A stretch of DNA of 64,000 nt, taken from Paenibacillus contaminans. Its GTDB lineage: Bacteria > Bacillota > Bacilli > Paenibacillales > NBRC-103111. Shown here piece by piece: positions 33,821 to 45,700 of the stretch. Position 1 is the stretch's first letter; the number at the start of each line of letters is the position of its first letter. The position numbers and the translations under genes were made by a program. Under the pieces are notes generated by a model. That model worked only from the letters and a program-made list of their open reading frames with translations, was not told the DNA's origin and searched no databases. The stretch lies in the NCBI RefSeq assembly GCF_003285015.1, contig NZ_QMFB01000028.1:46913-110912 (forward strand). Reading direction: 5' to 3'.

Positions 33821-34021
33821 ACTTTCACCTCATCGAAACTCGAGTGTCTCATATTTTTTTCAACAAATTACAACATTTTGGATTAAAATATAACACTTGC
33901 TTCTGAACATTTTCTGAAACATCGATTTTATAAATGGGTCTTTCGACCTACCCTTAAAATGAACGCATGAGTATAAGTTAATGTTTACCATAAAACTAAA
34001 ATACTGTTTTTTTATATGCGC

Positions 34022-34092
34022 AAAAAAACTCGACCGCTGTTTGCCAATGAAGTCCCCGAAGTGACTCACATTAGCGCATAGCGATCGAGTTT
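34022..34092 (-). terminator. Terminator after the beta-helix protein gene
   Basis: On the minus strand AAACTCGATCGCT pairs with AGCGGTCGAGTTT (one mismatch), with an inner AGTC/GACT pair, followed by seven T's. It lies between the stop at 34109 and the Pel operon. The 288-bp gap 33821-34108 otherwise holds AT-rich sequence expected to contain the Pel promoter; I could not fix one. Confidence 0.75.
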
Positions 34093-34108
34093 AAATCAAT
34101 CGAAACTG

Positions 34109-36823
34109 TTATTGCTTTGCGGTTAAAGGGTATACAATCATTCCACCGCTTGCCGGCAATTGCGTTGCTGCGGAATCGTTCAGCATGACGCCGATGCCGA
34201 TCGTATTCTTATCCGTTATACCCAGGTCTTTAAGCGGTATCGCGACTTCCGCCAGCGTTTCATTCAGCGCATATCCCGCGATAGATTTTAATGCGGCAAG
34301 CTTCTTCCAGGACCAATTGCTTCCTTTGCCCGTATACTGATACAGCGTGCCGTTCTCTACTAAATACTCCGCTCCGCCGGAATTCCACTTCGAAGGTTTA
34401 TAGCCGCTGTCGTTGTTATTATCCGTGTTTATATAAATTTGCATTTTGGCATTCAGCATGCTTCCTTCAATCAGGAGGTACAAATAATCTTTATCGTTAG
34501 CGGCCTTCATCGTTTTGGGATTGGAGCCGCCGGAGCTCAACACAGGGATGCCATTCCATTCGGATCCGGAGCCATCGATCTTAAATACGGGAGCGGACGG
34601 TTCCGGCTGCGGCGTATTTGGCGGCGATACGGCATATTTCAGAAGGTCTCTGCCGGCAGGCAGCTTATGGTCCGCCGAATCCTTCCAAACGTATCCTACG
34701 CTGATCGCCCCGCCTTGCGGAATCCCTAAATCGGCAAGAGTCAGAGATACCTCGAGAACCGTATTGGTAAGCGCAAACTTATCGGTTCCTCTGTATACCT
34801 TGACCTCCGTCCACGACCAATCCGTTCCTCCCGTTCCGGTATACTTGTACAGGAAGCCGCTCTCCAGCAAATATTCGGCGCCGCTGTTGCTCCAGTACGG
34901 AGCCTTGAAGCCGGTGCCCGTATCGTTATCCGTGTTTATGAACAACTGACCCTTCTCCTCCAGCAGCATTCCCGTAACCAGAACATTCAGGCTGCCGCCT
35001 TCTGCAAGAGCCTTTATCGTCCGCACATTCGACTGGCCTTCGCCTAAATTCGGAATTTTGCTCCAGTCCGAAAAATCGCCGTCAATCTTAATCGTTCCAC
35101 CGCCGGTTGCCGGAGTTGGCGTCGGACTTGGCGTCGCGCTCGGCGTCGGACTTGGCGTCGCGCTCGGCGTCGGGCTTGGCGTCGCACTCGGTGTCGAGCT
35201 TGGCGTCGAGCTTGGCGTCGAGCTCGGTGTCGGGCTTGGCGTCGCACTCGGTGTAGGGCTTGGCGTCGCACTTGGTGTCGGCTGCGTTCCCGCTTTAAAC
35301 TCGTAAGCGCCCATATCTACCGCTTGGCCTTGAATCCTGGTAGCTCCGTCAAGATCGAACGTACCGCCCGCCATTGCACTCAAGCCTTTATTTATTGCCG
35401 GGGACCCGCTCTGCAAGTGAACATCGTACCCCGATAAATTGACGAACTTCGGATCTGCAAATATCGAGTTTTTGTCGAAGCCCGTAGCGGCTTTAAAGTC
35501 ATTCCAAGTACGGTAAGAAGTATCGTTCCACACCCAGGAACTTCCGTTTTCCCCGTCGGGTCTGAAGTACAAATTGTAGTCGACCGTAACGTCGGAGCCG
35601 CTTGTGTTATATTTCTGCACGAACATTTTCTTAGTACGGCTGTACATGATGTTGTTGGCGATTTTGGCGTTCTGAACATGATACTGAAACGCGATTGCGC
35701 CGTAGCCTTTGTTCAAGACATCATTCTCTACGATCGTATTGTTGAAGATTTTGATATCGGTCGCTCCGCCGTTGGACGATCCCGATCCGCCCATAATGAT
35801 GCCCGCCAAGTCATTATGGTAAATGTAGTTATTCCGGACCGTTATACCGCTTGCGCTCTTTCCTTGCTTCTCGCTTGCGATGCTGATGCCGTAATCGCTC
35901 GTAAATACGCGATTACGTTCGATCACGACATTGGCAGAACCGTCGGCATAAATACCTGCCGCCACATTGCTGCTGTACGACGGATTGATCGAAGTATCGA
36001 TATTGTAAACCGTATTGCCCGCTACAACTCCGTTGCGCGCTTGATCCGTGCATGGGCTTGAACAGGCGCCGTAAAAGCCGGCGATATCGATTCCGATGTT
36101 ATTATTGTCGTGAATGATATTGTTCTCGACAGCGAAGCCGTCGATATTGCCGCTTAACGTTACCGATTCGCTCGAGCCCGTTGCGAGATGATGAACTTCA
36201 TTGCCGCTAACGCGGATATTGGTGAGCGGCGCGGATGAGGTTCCCAACACGTGTATACCATGTCCATTCCCGCTGCTGGAAGTATTCTCGATATGATGGA
36301 CATTATTGTTTACTATATGGATTTCGGTTCCGCTTTGCAGTACTTTAATGCCGGAAGGAGATTGCGAACTGCTCGAAGTTTTTAAATTGCGAAGCTCGAA
36401 TCCGTCCACGACGACATAACTGGCGTTCGTAATAGTGATCAGGGCGTTTTTCCCGCTTGCCATAGTAAGCTCCGAGCCGTCAATTACCGGCTTCTCGCCC
36501 GGATATGCCTGGAACGTGATATAACCGTTCGTTTTGGATCCTGATGTTTTTATCGAAACGAATTCTTTGTATATGCCTGATCTGACGAGAACCGTATCTC
36601 CCGCTACAAGCGTGTTTGCAGCTTTTTGGATCGTTTTCCAGGGTGATGCCAGTGTCCCGGGATTACTATCATTGCCATTCGGTGAAACATAGTAGGTTTG
36701 CCCGCCCGCCGCCGAAACGGTTAGTGCCGGCGGAAACAATTGAACCGCGACGATCATGGCGATCATCATAATTACAAAAGCCAACCTTACGTATTTGAAG
36801 CTTGCAGCATCAGTCTTTTTCAT
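34109..36823 (-). CDS. Secreted parallel beta-helix protein with two CBM9-like modules
   Basis: 904 residues. A signal peptide/anchor (LAFVIMMIAMIVAVQLF, cut near VSAAGG) is followed by a DUF1565-type start (QTYYVSPNGNDSNPGTLASP) and a right-handed parallel beta-helix (about 60-500) with many GI.V..N.I..N turns. A low-complexity SPTPSATP linker (about 515-580) leads to two copies of a carbohydrate-binding-like module that each begin IDG..S(D/E)W and contain LFINTDNDTGTG or IYINTDNNNDSG. The architecture fits a pectate-lyase- or epimerase-like enzyme acting on an extracellular polysaccharide. No catalytic residue set could be confirmed. The ATG lacks a close ribosome site, so the start is uncertain. 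Confidence 0.8.
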   Translation of the reverse strand: MKKTDAASFKYVRLAFVIMMIAMIVAVQLFPPALTVSAAGGQTYYVSPNGNDSNPGTLASPWKTIQKAANTLVAGDTVLVRSGIYKEFVSIKTSGSKTNGYITFQAYPGEKPVIDGSELTMASGKNALITITNASYVVVDGFELRNLKTSSSSQSPSGIKVLQSGTEIHIVNNNVHHIENTSSSGNGHGIHVLGTSSAPLTNIRVSGNEVHHLATGSSESVTLSGNIDGFAVENNIIHDNNNIGIDIAGFYGACSSPCTDQARNGVVAGNTVYNIDTSINPSYSSNVAAGIYADGSANVVIERNRVFTSDYGISIASEKQGKSASGITVRNNYIYHNDLAGIIMGGSGSSNGGATDIKIFNNTIVENDVLNKGYGAIAFQYHVQNAKIANNIMYSRTKKMFVQKYNTSGSDVTVDYNLYFRPDGENGSSWVWNDTSYRTWNDFKAATGFDKNSIFADPKFVNLSGYDVHLQSGSPAINKGLSAMAGGTFDLDGATRIQGQAVDMGAYEFKAGTQPTPSATPSPTPSATPSPTPSSTPSSTPSSTPSATPSPTPSATPSPTPSATPSPTPTPATGGGTIKIDGDFSDWSKIPNLGEGQSNVRTIKALAEGGSLNVLVTGMLLEEKGQLFINTDNDTGTGFKAPYWSNSGAEYLLESGFLYKYTGTGGTDWSWTEVKVYRGTDKFALTNTVLEVSLTLADLGIPQGGAISVGYVWKDSADHKLPAGRDLLKYAVSPPNTPQPEPSAPVFKIDGSGSEWNGIPVLSSGGSNPKTMKAANDKDYLYLLIEGSMLNAKMQIYINTDNNNDSGYKPSKWNSGGAEYLVENGTLYQYTGKGSNWSWKKLAALKSIAGYALNETLAEVAIPLKDLGITDKNTIGIGVMLNDSAATQLPASGGMIVYPLTAKQ
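35105..35284 (-). repeat. 12/24-bp tandem repeat coding the SPTPSATP linker
   Basis: Units of the type GGCGTCGCGCTC / GGCGTCGGACTT alternate about 15 times with few substitutions. The period is a multiple of 3, so gain or loss keeps the frame and would alter spacing between the beta-helix and its binding modules. Confidence 0.85.
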
Positions 36824-36993
36824 TAGGTTGACCCATCACTCCTTCTTCCAATTTTTAATCATTATATCAGATAAGTTTCGGCGGCACAGTGACCAACCAC
36901 CCTATATTCTATTTATCGGGTATTATTCCCCTATATCTTTATAACTATTTTCGATAGCAACTAGGTATCGGCCTGTGCATCCCGCAACACGTC

Positions 36994-37032
36994 AAAAAAG
37001 CCTCCCGCATGTTCGACGAACACATGGGAAGC
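36994..37032 (-). terminator. Terminator after the copper-amine-oxidase-N-like gene
   Basis: GGCTTCCCATGTGTTCG pairs imperfectly with CGAACATGCGGGAGGC on the minus strand and is followed by six T's, just after the stop at 37071. It separates this gene from the beta-helix gene. Confidence 0.8.
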
Positions 37033-37070
37033 CAGCCGTATTTCTTCATGCCGCAAGACTAACTAGAGCC

Positions 37071-38648
37071 TTACTCCGTATCGATGTTTACCGTATACAC
37101 ATTGCTGCCGCCGCTCTCCGCATAAGTGAGCGTACCGTTTGCTACGGATGAATAAGCCGCATCGTCAGCCGATCGATAGACAGCTCTACTCTCTTTATCA
37201 AAAACAATCATACCATAAGGATTGCCGTTCTCTTTCGCGAAGGTGCCGACCAGATAGTCTTCCTCTTGCTTCAGCCCCGTCACCTTGCCGCCTGCATGCA
37301 AAGATGTATCAATACCGGCCGCATATAAAGCCTGGTCGGCAGCGCCGACGTAATACACCTTGCCGTTCAGCACTTGAATAGCAAAATCCTCGTTGACCGC
37401 TTCCGTCGTCGGCAGAAGCTCCTCCTTGCCCCCGGTCAAAGGCAAGCGATAAAGCTTCCCTTCGCTTGCAAAATACATGGTCTCCCCTTCAATAACGAAG
37501 GATTTCGCCTTTAGATCACTGACTCTTGCCGTCTCGCCGGTTTCGATATTTACCTTATGAATTCTGCTGACATCCGTATCACGGTCCATATGAAACGCCA
37601 TTAAATAAACGTGATTATTTACAAGATACAGATCTTTGCTGGCTCCGCCGCCCGACGAAGCGTCCGTCTTCTCCCAATTCCATCCGTACAAATAAGCGGG
37701 ATCGCCAATCGGCTTATATTCTTGACCGGCAGTTTTCATAGAAAGATTATTCGGTCCCGGCGGCACGCCTTGCCCGACCTTTAAAGTAATGTCGCCGAAT
37801 GTTCTGAATGTCAAATACCCTCTCTCGGCTTCCTCGGCCGTTCCATCCTGCTTCAGCTTCACGTAATGATCGCTTCCCATAATCGCTCCGCCCTGATGGT
37901 AAACAAGCCATGCTTCACCGTCTTTAACGGATAGGCTGGAAGTAGCATATGCGTTTCCGTCACCATAGCTCCAAACAGGCAGCTGATAGACTTTGTTCGC
38001 CTGTTCGGGCCGGTCTGCGGGAGAGCGGTAAATCGCGCCTTCCGCTCCTTCATAGTAATAGTGGCCCCCTACCGCTACCAGATCGCCTCCTGTATAGGCG
38101 GAAAGATTGACTTTATGCAGCTGAGGATTGGTCGATTGAATGACAAGCCCGTTATCCGAATCAAAAAGGTACTCCCAACCGAAAGCTTCCACAGCAAATC
38201 TCCAAGTCAGCGGAAAATAGGTCACGTCTCTAAACACCAGCAGCGGATATTCTTCGCTAGCCTGATTGATAGCCTCGCCGTTCACCTTAATGTCGAAAGA
38301 AGGAATCGTTGCCGTGTACGTTTTGCCGTTTCGAGCATCACCGTTGTAATCTCTGTAGGCTGCGCCGATTCCCGTTTTATCGATTTCGAGTCCCGTATCG
38401 CCGCTCCATTTCGTTTCAATCCCCAAAAACCGGCTATCATAATACGTCATCGGAAAATAGGTAATGTCCTTGTATACAATCAACGGGTATTGCCGAAACG
38501 TATTGTCGATTGGCGTTCCGTTCAGCGACACCTTGAAGGTTGGCAGAGTCACCCTTGCCTCCTTGGATTGGGCAAAAGACACGTTCGGCACCACCATGGA
38601 CAACAAAAGCAGGAAAACCATGAATGACAGGAACTTTTTCATTGTCAT
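37071..38648 (-). CDS. Secreted protein with two CuAO_N-like motifs and a DUF5050-like propeller
   Basis: 525 residues. A signal peptide (FLSFMVFLLLLSMVVPNVSF, cut after AQS) precedes two related motifs of about 60 residues: FKVSLNGTPIDNTFRQYPLI with TYFPMTY, and FDIKVNGEAINQASEEYPLL with TYFPLTW. These match the copper-amine-oxidase N-terminal-like repeats common in secreted Paenibacillaceae proteins. The rest (about 190-525) is made of repeated beta units with YFAS..GKLYRLPL and YYVGAADQALYAAG, as in DUF5050 propellers. No enzymatic residues are evident. ATG at 38648 has GGAAAGGGG 8 nt upstream. Probable role: cell-envelope binding or sensing, unproven. Confidence 0.72.
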   Translation of the reverse strand: MTMKKFLSFMVFLLLLSMVVPNVSFAQSKEARVTLPTFKVSLNGTPIDNTFRQYPLIVYKDITYFPMTYYDSRFLGIETKWSGDTGLEIDKTGIGAAYRDYNGDARNGKTYTATIPSFDIKVNGEAINQASEEYPLLVFRDVTYFPLTWRFAVEAFGWEYLFDSDNGLVIQSTNPQLHKVNLSAYTGGDLVAVGGHYYYEGAEGAIYRSPADRPEQANKVYQLPVWSYGDGNAYATSSLSVKDGEAWLVYHQGGAIMGSDHYVKLKQDGTAEEAERGYLTFRTFGDITLKVGQGVPPGPNNLSMKTAGQEYKPIGDPAYLYGWNWEKTDASSGGGASKDLYLVNNHVYLMAFHMDRDTDVSRIHKVNIETGETARVSDLKAKSFVIEGETMYFASEGKLYRLPLTGGKEELLPTTEAVNEDFAIQVLNGKVYYVGAADQALYAAGIDTSLHAGGKVTGLKQEEDYLVGTFAKENGNPYGMIVFDKESRAVYRSADDAAYSSVANGTLTYAESGGSNVYTVNIDTE

Positions 38649-38731
38649 ACGAACACCCCTTTCCGTCTCCTAATTGGTTAATGCAGTTATCTTAAATGAT
38701 TAGCCGCCGCAAATCCATACATTCCAGATTA

Positions 38732-39553
38732 TTACTGTACCCGTTTCGCATGAATTATGAATCTGGCATCAGTAATTTCATACGTGCAGGTTACCAGTGT
38801 AAGCAGTTGATCATCCGACGTGACTTTAACACCCGTATCATACCGAGACTTTGTCGTAATTTTTTCTAAATAGGCACTATACTGCTGCTCGTCTGCAAAC
38901 TCATATTCAAAGAACTGATCCTTAGGAGAGTAAATATAAACGGAAAAGATTTGAAACTTCGTCGATCCCTCTAATCCGTCAAATGTGATCATTTGATGAT
39001 CATGGTAATAGGCAGCGTTTTTGTATTTGGATAATTCGCCAAACATACTGCCATCCTTCATATGATGGCCATAAATCACAGTATGGCTATCTTCGTTCAC
39101 ATCCGTATTTCGATAATCCATAAATATCGAGCCGCGTGCAGAGGATTGTTTTTCAACATTATGATTAAGGTAATACTCGTTGTCGCCGGATTGCACTACG
39201 GGATAATCAATACCCGTATTCTCAATACGAATCCAGCCAACAATATCGGAATTGATTTCAAGCAATCGATCAAATCGCTCCCGATACTGTTGCTGCTTCA
39301 AGTGTTCCTCCGTTAATTCGCCCTGTCCTGCATGATTCTGCTCCTGCCGCTCCGGCTGTCCCTGCTGTGCTTTCTGAGCAGTCACATATTGCTGCTTCAT
39401 ACGATCATTCAGCTTGCCGCTTACATAACCGTCATAAAAGTATTGCGCCAACTGATAACCGCTGTACAAAAAAACGGCGATAAGAAAAAATAGCACGGCT
39501 CGCTTTATTGATTTCCCCATCATATCCCTCAATATGTTTCGTTCATTTGCCAT
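38732..39553 (-). CDS. Class B sortase
   Basis: 273 residues. An N-terminal membrane anchor (AVLFFLIAVFLYSGYQLA) is followed by a glutamine-rich spacer and the sortase fold: DIVGWIRIENTGIDYPVVQS, DNEYYLNHNVEKQSSARGSI followed by FMDYRN, the catalytic histidine in VIYGHHMKDGSMFG, cysteine in LLTLVTCTYE and arginine in DARFIIHAKR. The long SRYDTGV-containing helix before the last strand is class B-specific. Its neighbour is an LPKTG-type protein, an unusual substrate for class B enzymes that more often use NPQTN-like motifs. ATG 39553 has a close AAGGA; ATG 39520 with GAGGG is an alternative. Confidence 0.9.
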   Translation of the reverse strand: MANERNILRDMMGKSIKRAVLFFLIAVFLYSGYQLAQYFYDGYVSGKLNDRMKQQYVTAQKAQQGQPERQEQNHAGQGELTEEHLKQQQYRERFDRLLEINSDIVGWIRIENTGIDYPVVQSGDNEYYLNHNVEKQSSARGSIFMDYRNTDVNEDSHTVIYGHHMKDGSMFGELSKYKNAAYYHDHQMITFDGLEGSTKFQIFSVYIYSPKDQFFEYEFADEQQYSAYLEKITTKSRYDTGVKVTSDDQLLTLVTCTYEITDARFIIHAKRVQ

Positions 39554-39662
39554 TCTTCCTTCAAATTATAACCAAGGATAAACGGTTTCGCCATCCTTTA
39601 AGGACAGGCGCGTTTACCGGGAAATCGAACAATCAGCGGAGGATATACTTTCTGAGATTTTC

Positions 39663-39703
39663 AAAAAAGGAATGCGTACATTCCTGTTGGAATATACGCA
39701 TTC
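39663..39703 (-). terminator. Terminator after the LPKTG adhesin gene
   Basis: On the minus strand GAATGCGTA and ATTCC pair with GGAAT and TACGCATTC (one mismatch) around a 4-nt loop, followed by CTTTTTTG. It lies 11 bp past the stop codon, so sortase and adhesin are likely separate transcripts. Confidence 0.88.
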
Positions 39704-39713
39704 TGTAATCAAG

Positions 39714-42700
39714 CTACTGTTTCTGAGTTCTTCTGCCAACCAACAGGAAAGCAAGGATAAGCAATCCGCTGCCAATAAACAGCCAAATCATTGTAGAGAC
39801 AGAATCTCCCGTCTTAGGCAGCTCATTACTTTGATGCGCCCCGCTTACTTTGTCGCCTTTTTCATCAGTGCCATTATTCCCTTGGTTGTTGCTGCCTACC
39901 CCTAGAACCAAGCCGGAATTTTCCGACTGATCGGTACCTGTATCTGTGACTGTGCCTGTATCTGTACCGGCTTCTCCATTTGTATCATCTGAGTTTCCAT
40001 CATTATCGTCTGATGAGCCATTCGCTTTTTTATTTACAATCGTATAGGCTTGAGCTTTGCCATCGACTGTAATTTTAATTTCTATTGCATCGTCGGATTT
40101 TTGATAAGACTCAGGCGCAGCCAGCTCTTTCAAGTTGTAAGAACCGTATGGAATATCTTTGAAGCTCGCGATTCCTTCGCTATTGCTTACTGCGGCTTTT
40201 ACCAATTTGCCGTTTTCGTCATACAAGCCGAACTCCGCGCCCTGCAGCGGTTCGTTAAGCTCATTGACTTTAGTTACAACAATAGCGCCGCGAATAACGC
40301 GATTTTCCACTGTTCCGGCATTAAACGTTTGCACATCCTCGGTTACAGTTACCGGCAGCGTAACATTGGAAAGCATGTAGCCTTCAAGTGCTTCCATTTC
40401 TTTTACAACATATTTACCGGGACGAATATTAGTAAACGTTGCAACGCCATCGGCATTGGTTGTGCTTTTGGCTATCGGAGTTGTAAAGGTTGTATCTGTT
40501 GCTTTGTACAATGCAAATGTTACGCCGGCAAGTTTGGCACCCGTATCGTCCACTTTGCGAACACTTACGCTTGGCCAAGGAGCATCGCTGCTGCGTTCGT
40601 TGACAAACGTCAATTTCACATAGTTTTGATTGCGGTCAATCGCAGCCTTCGATACTTGATCGGATTTCACATAGTTTTTAGGTGCTTCCGCCTCTTTAAC
40701 TGTGTACTCCCCCGCATACACCGGAGCAAAACGAGCAATGCCGGAATTGTTGCTTACCGCTTCCGCAACAAAATTGCCAAAGGCGTCATAAAGCGCAAAT
40801 CTCGCGCCCGCAAGCGGAGCGTCCAATTCATTAACCTTTAGAATCTCGATTACGCCTTCAATAACGTCATCCGGAATCAATTGGTTTTCAAAGTTTCCAA
40901 GCTGATAGGTTTTGCCTTCTTCTCTGACGGAAACGGACAGTTTTTCTTTTGATCGATAGTAACCGCTAGGAGAAACAATTTCAACAATCGTATAATCTCC
41001 GTACTCTACATCTTCAAAACGAACGACACCGTTATGATCGGAAACCGCGGTTGCAATCTCCGTATTGAATGCTGTGTCGTCTGCCGCATATAATGCGAAG
41101 CTCGCTTTCATTAACGGTTGGCCCGTAAATTTAGCTACCTTCACAAATTCAACGTCGCCTCTAATGATCTGATTCGTTACATCCGGAATCGTTACTGTAG
41201 TATTATGCTTCTGTGCATTAATTTCTACAGTCGCAACATCGCCGGCTAATGGATTATAGCCGACAGGCGCTGTTTTCTCACGAATAACATACTCGCCTTC
41301 GCGTACATCGACAAACGTAACTTTGCCGTCGGTGCCGCTTGTTACCGTTTGAACAACGCCCCCGTTCGAATCCAGCAGTTCAAATTCCGCACCGGCCAGC
41401 GGCCGTCCCTTCTCACTTACTTTTACGAACTCCATATTCGCTTCTATAAGTGTATTGGCAACAGAATTAAGCGCGATCGTCTTGTTATGATCGTTTGCTG
41501 TAATCGTCACGTTGTAAATAACATCGTTATTAAGAAGATAGCCATACGGAGCTGAAATTTCTTTTATGGTATAGCTGCCTTCATCTACATGCGTAAAAGT
41601 TACTTTACCGTCCGATTGGCTTACTTGCGCTTGAACGAGCGCATTTTGACCGTTATACAGCCCGAACTTAGCGCCAGCTAACGGTTGGCTGTTCTCATTG
41701 GTTTTAACGAATTGAATACCGGATTGAATCCATTCGTTCGTTACATCAGCAAGCGTTATCGTCGTACCATGCTTCGCTTCAGTAATCGTTGCCGTTCCGA
41801 CATCCCCAAGAAGCGGCAAATAACCAAACGGAGCTTTCGTCTCACGAACCGTATAGCTTCCTGCTAAAATGTTTTTGAATTCCACAATTCCATCTACATC
41901 GGATTCTGATGTCGCTACAGCTTGATTACCGCTGTTGTACAGCGTAAACTCGGCACCGGCTAGCTTACCGCCCGAATTGTCCAGCTTAACAAACTTAATG
42001 TTTGCCCGGATCAATTCATTAGAGACTGCAGAAGGATTCAATGTCTTTCCGTGATCCGTTACAGTGACCCCGACTTCATGAACAACGCCTGTAAGCGTAC
42101 GATAACCATATGGCGCTTCTATTTCACGAATATCGTAATTGCCATAAGGGACATTCGCGAATAATACAACACCTGAATTATCGCTCGTTGCTGTGTCGAT
42201 AGGCGTTGAACCTGCTGCCGCACCGCGAGAATACAAACCAAATTTTGCACCCGGCAGCGCCTGCCCCGTCTCGCCTACTTTTACGAACTTAATATTCGCT
42301 TCAATAAGTGTATTGACAACAGGATTCAGCGGGATCGTTTTGTTATGATCATTAGCTGTAACCGTCACGTTGTAAATGACGCCGGCAATCGGGAGATAGC
42401 CGTAAGGAGCTGAAATCTCTTTTAGCGTGTACGTCCCTTGACCGATATTAGTGAAGGTTACTTTACCGTCAGCTTGACTGATTTGAGACTGTACGAGCGT
42501 ATCCGATCCGTCATATAGACCGAAAGTAGCTCCTGGCAGTGCCTGATTATTTTCATCTGCTTTCATAAAGGCAATAGAAGCTTGAATCCGTACATTCGTT
42601 ACATCGCCAAGATCAATCGTCGTACCATGCTGCGCTTCTTCAATTTTAGCCGTTTTGACAACCCCGGAAAGCGGGACATAACCAAAAGGCGCAGCGGTTT

Positions 42701-45700
42701 CGACAATTGTATAATCTCCTGCTTGCACATTTTTAAATTCTACTATGCCGCCGGCTCCACTGGTTTCTTTTGCAACAAACTGATTTGCACTGTTATACAA
42801 GCTAAACTCTGCACCGGCAATTCCGGTACCCGTTCCGTTTTTCTTAACGAATTTAAGATTTGCTTTAATCTTTTCATTAGAAACCGCTGCATACTGCAAT
42901 GTTTTCCCATGGTCCGTTGCAGTGACCTCAACAGCATGAACAACGCCTGTAAGGGTACGATACCCGAATGGAGCTTCCATTTCACGAATATCATACTGTC
43001 CGTAAGGCACGTTCGTAAACGAAACGATACCCGTGCTCGTACTCGTTGCCGTAGCTAATGGTGTAGAGCTTGCAGACGCGCCGCGAGCAAATAGTCCGAA
43101 TTTTGCGCCTGCCAGCGATCCATTTGAATCATTTTGCTTCACAAACTGTACATTTGCTTTGATTTCTTGGTTCTTGAACGTTACTTCCACTGACTTCTGA
43201 TTGGTTACAGAGTTCAATTTCACTTCAACCGCATCTTGTACAACGTCAACAGCCGTAGTAAGTGCCGCCGAATTGCCATCTACGCTTACGTTACCGCTCA
43301 GCAGATATCCTACCGGAGCCACTGCCTCTTTGATATAGTAAGATAGGTCAGATTTGATACGGTTAAATTCGAGCTGGCCGTTAACCGTCGTTTTTTCTTG
43401 AACCTTGTTACCGAACCGGTCATAGAGAGCAAAAGTTGCACCGGATAATTTCTTGCTCGTATTCTCTAAGTCAACTTTATTGACGACAAATTTACCCAGA
43501 TTGCCATATCCTACGCTACCCGCTTCAAGAAACGTGACTTGTCGCGAATCGTTTGATTGATAGGCATTTTCGATGCTAACCGGCGTGCCCGATTTGGAAC
43601 CGTACAAACTAATGCCGTTAGAGAATTGAGCTCCCGAAGAAACACTCTCCGTAACGTACGTACGGAAAGAAAGCTTGTACGCAGTCGTAATCGAATCTCC
43701 CGGGAAGTTAAGTCTAAATTCTCTCGTTGTCGCATCGTATTTAATGTGCGTGCCGTCCAGAGTAATATTTCTGCCGGCTCCTAATCCGTCGTTTCCATCA
43801 GCCGGAATGGAATTAGGTACTTCGATCGCTCGATCGTATGCAAGTAGAGCAACGCTTGTTGTATCCAGCTCCAAACCTGCTTGCAGATTATCGATCAGCC
43901 AAAACTTATCTACAGCTAGCAGCTGATTAAGATTAACCGCATTAGAGTTCAGATACACAACCCAATCAATATACTTATTGCCATACGCTGTTGGGATACC
44001 TTTTTTGCTTACGATGCGGTTTTTAATTTCTTGCGTTGCTTCCGATTTATTTGTCTTTGTTGATTCGTTATGAGTTAACGTCGCTTCATTTTTTACGTTG
44101 AAATTTCCGTTAATAAGCGCGTTTCCTTGTGAAGTAAACTTGGATTCATCTATGATTTCTGTTTCAATTTCTATCGTATATTTTTCCGTAATATTCGAAG
44201 TGAACTTGAAAGTTACTTCATCATAGCCTGATGGACCTGATCCCTGGGTCGTTATGATGCCGCTAACAGGATTACCGTTACGGTCAAAAACTTTTGTCTT
44301 ATTCGGCAAAAACTTTAGCCCGGCAGGAATGGCATCATGAATACTTACATTCGCAAGCGGAATGGCATTATATAAACTAGGATCAATTGCCGCTGAATTA
44401 CTGCTTGGCGTTGTTGCACCGTTCTCATTTACAGTAAATTTCCATTTAATAATACGAGCAGCAAGATCGTACCCGGCTTGTTCCTTTTTGAAGACATTGC
44501 TTGAGTACGATTGCGTTCCTGTAGAGTTAACGGTAATAGACCCGCTTTTAAACGTAGCGGTATTCGAAAACTGTCCGCTTTGGTTAGCTGTAATAAGCTC
44601 AGTACTTACCGGCTTCGTATCAAATGTAATGGTGTATTTAGAACTTATCGTCGAATTGAAGATGTAGCTCAAAGTTTTGGTTGCAGCATTATAACTAAAC
44701 GCGCCGCCGCCGGAATAAACGTTACCTTGGTCGTCTACAATTTTGGCGGACCCCTCAATAAACTTTTGATCAGCTGGAATGGTATCCGTAATCGTCGGGG
44801 CGGCTAAATTGATTTTTTCATTATTGATACTGATAGACCATGAAATAACGCCATTAGATCGATTGTATCCAGCTCCGGATTTCACGAATAAACTGCTTCC
44901 GACACCTACATTTCCTTGCTTTGCCACTCCTGTACCTGTAAGTCCTGTCCAAGTAAGCACAGCGTTGTTATTGAAGTTATAAGAACCATTTTTTTGGAAA
45001 TAACTTGGGGCAATCTCCGTCTCATAGGTAATCATAACCTCATCGGTAATATTACCAAGATTAAAAGTAATATCTGATCCGCTCACGACTGGAGTAACAC
45101 CGGATGCGCCTGTAACGGTTTGGGACCCCGCTATAAATGTTAGTCCGGCAGGCAGCGTATCCTTGATTACAGCATTGTCGAACTTCAATTTATCGGAATT
45201 AACGACAATCGTCCATTTCATGTTTTTCGTGTTATTAGCTGTAGTCGGGCTGAGATAATTTCCAGACTTACTTAAAATATTTAGCGGGATAGGAACCGTT
45301 TTCGGTTGATCTGCATTTGTTGTTTTACCATCGCCATGCTTAAGAGCCGCGTCGTTTATAACGCTAATCGATGTTTTACCTTCTTCTAACGCTGCAAGCA
45401 AAGCATCTTCCGTTAAGGACGTAACGAATGTAATCTCTTGTTTCGTCGTAATGTCACCTAGTGAAAGATTTAGCGTACCGTTCTGGAAGGATACATCGGC
45501 TGCAGGAGCAGCAACATTATTCACTTTAATGGATGTCTGATCCAAGCTTTGGCTTGACGAGATAACATCAACCAATACCGCATTTTTAACGCTAACGTTT
45601 TCTTTATTTATAGTGATTTTCCATTCAATGCTGGTTCCGCTTGTTATTGTGCCGTCTTTTTGAACAGTAACCGGGTCCGGCTCAGGAATAGGATCCGCTT

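Noticed and set aside
33821..34108. Search for a c-di-GMP riboswitch in front of the Pel operon
   Set aside because: No GEMM-like conserved core was visible; the only structure is the terminator of the beta-helix gene.
35105..35284. Regular repeats considered as a CRISPR array
   Set aside because: The repeats are 12/24 bp, have no unique spacers, and are in frame as an SPTPSATP linker.
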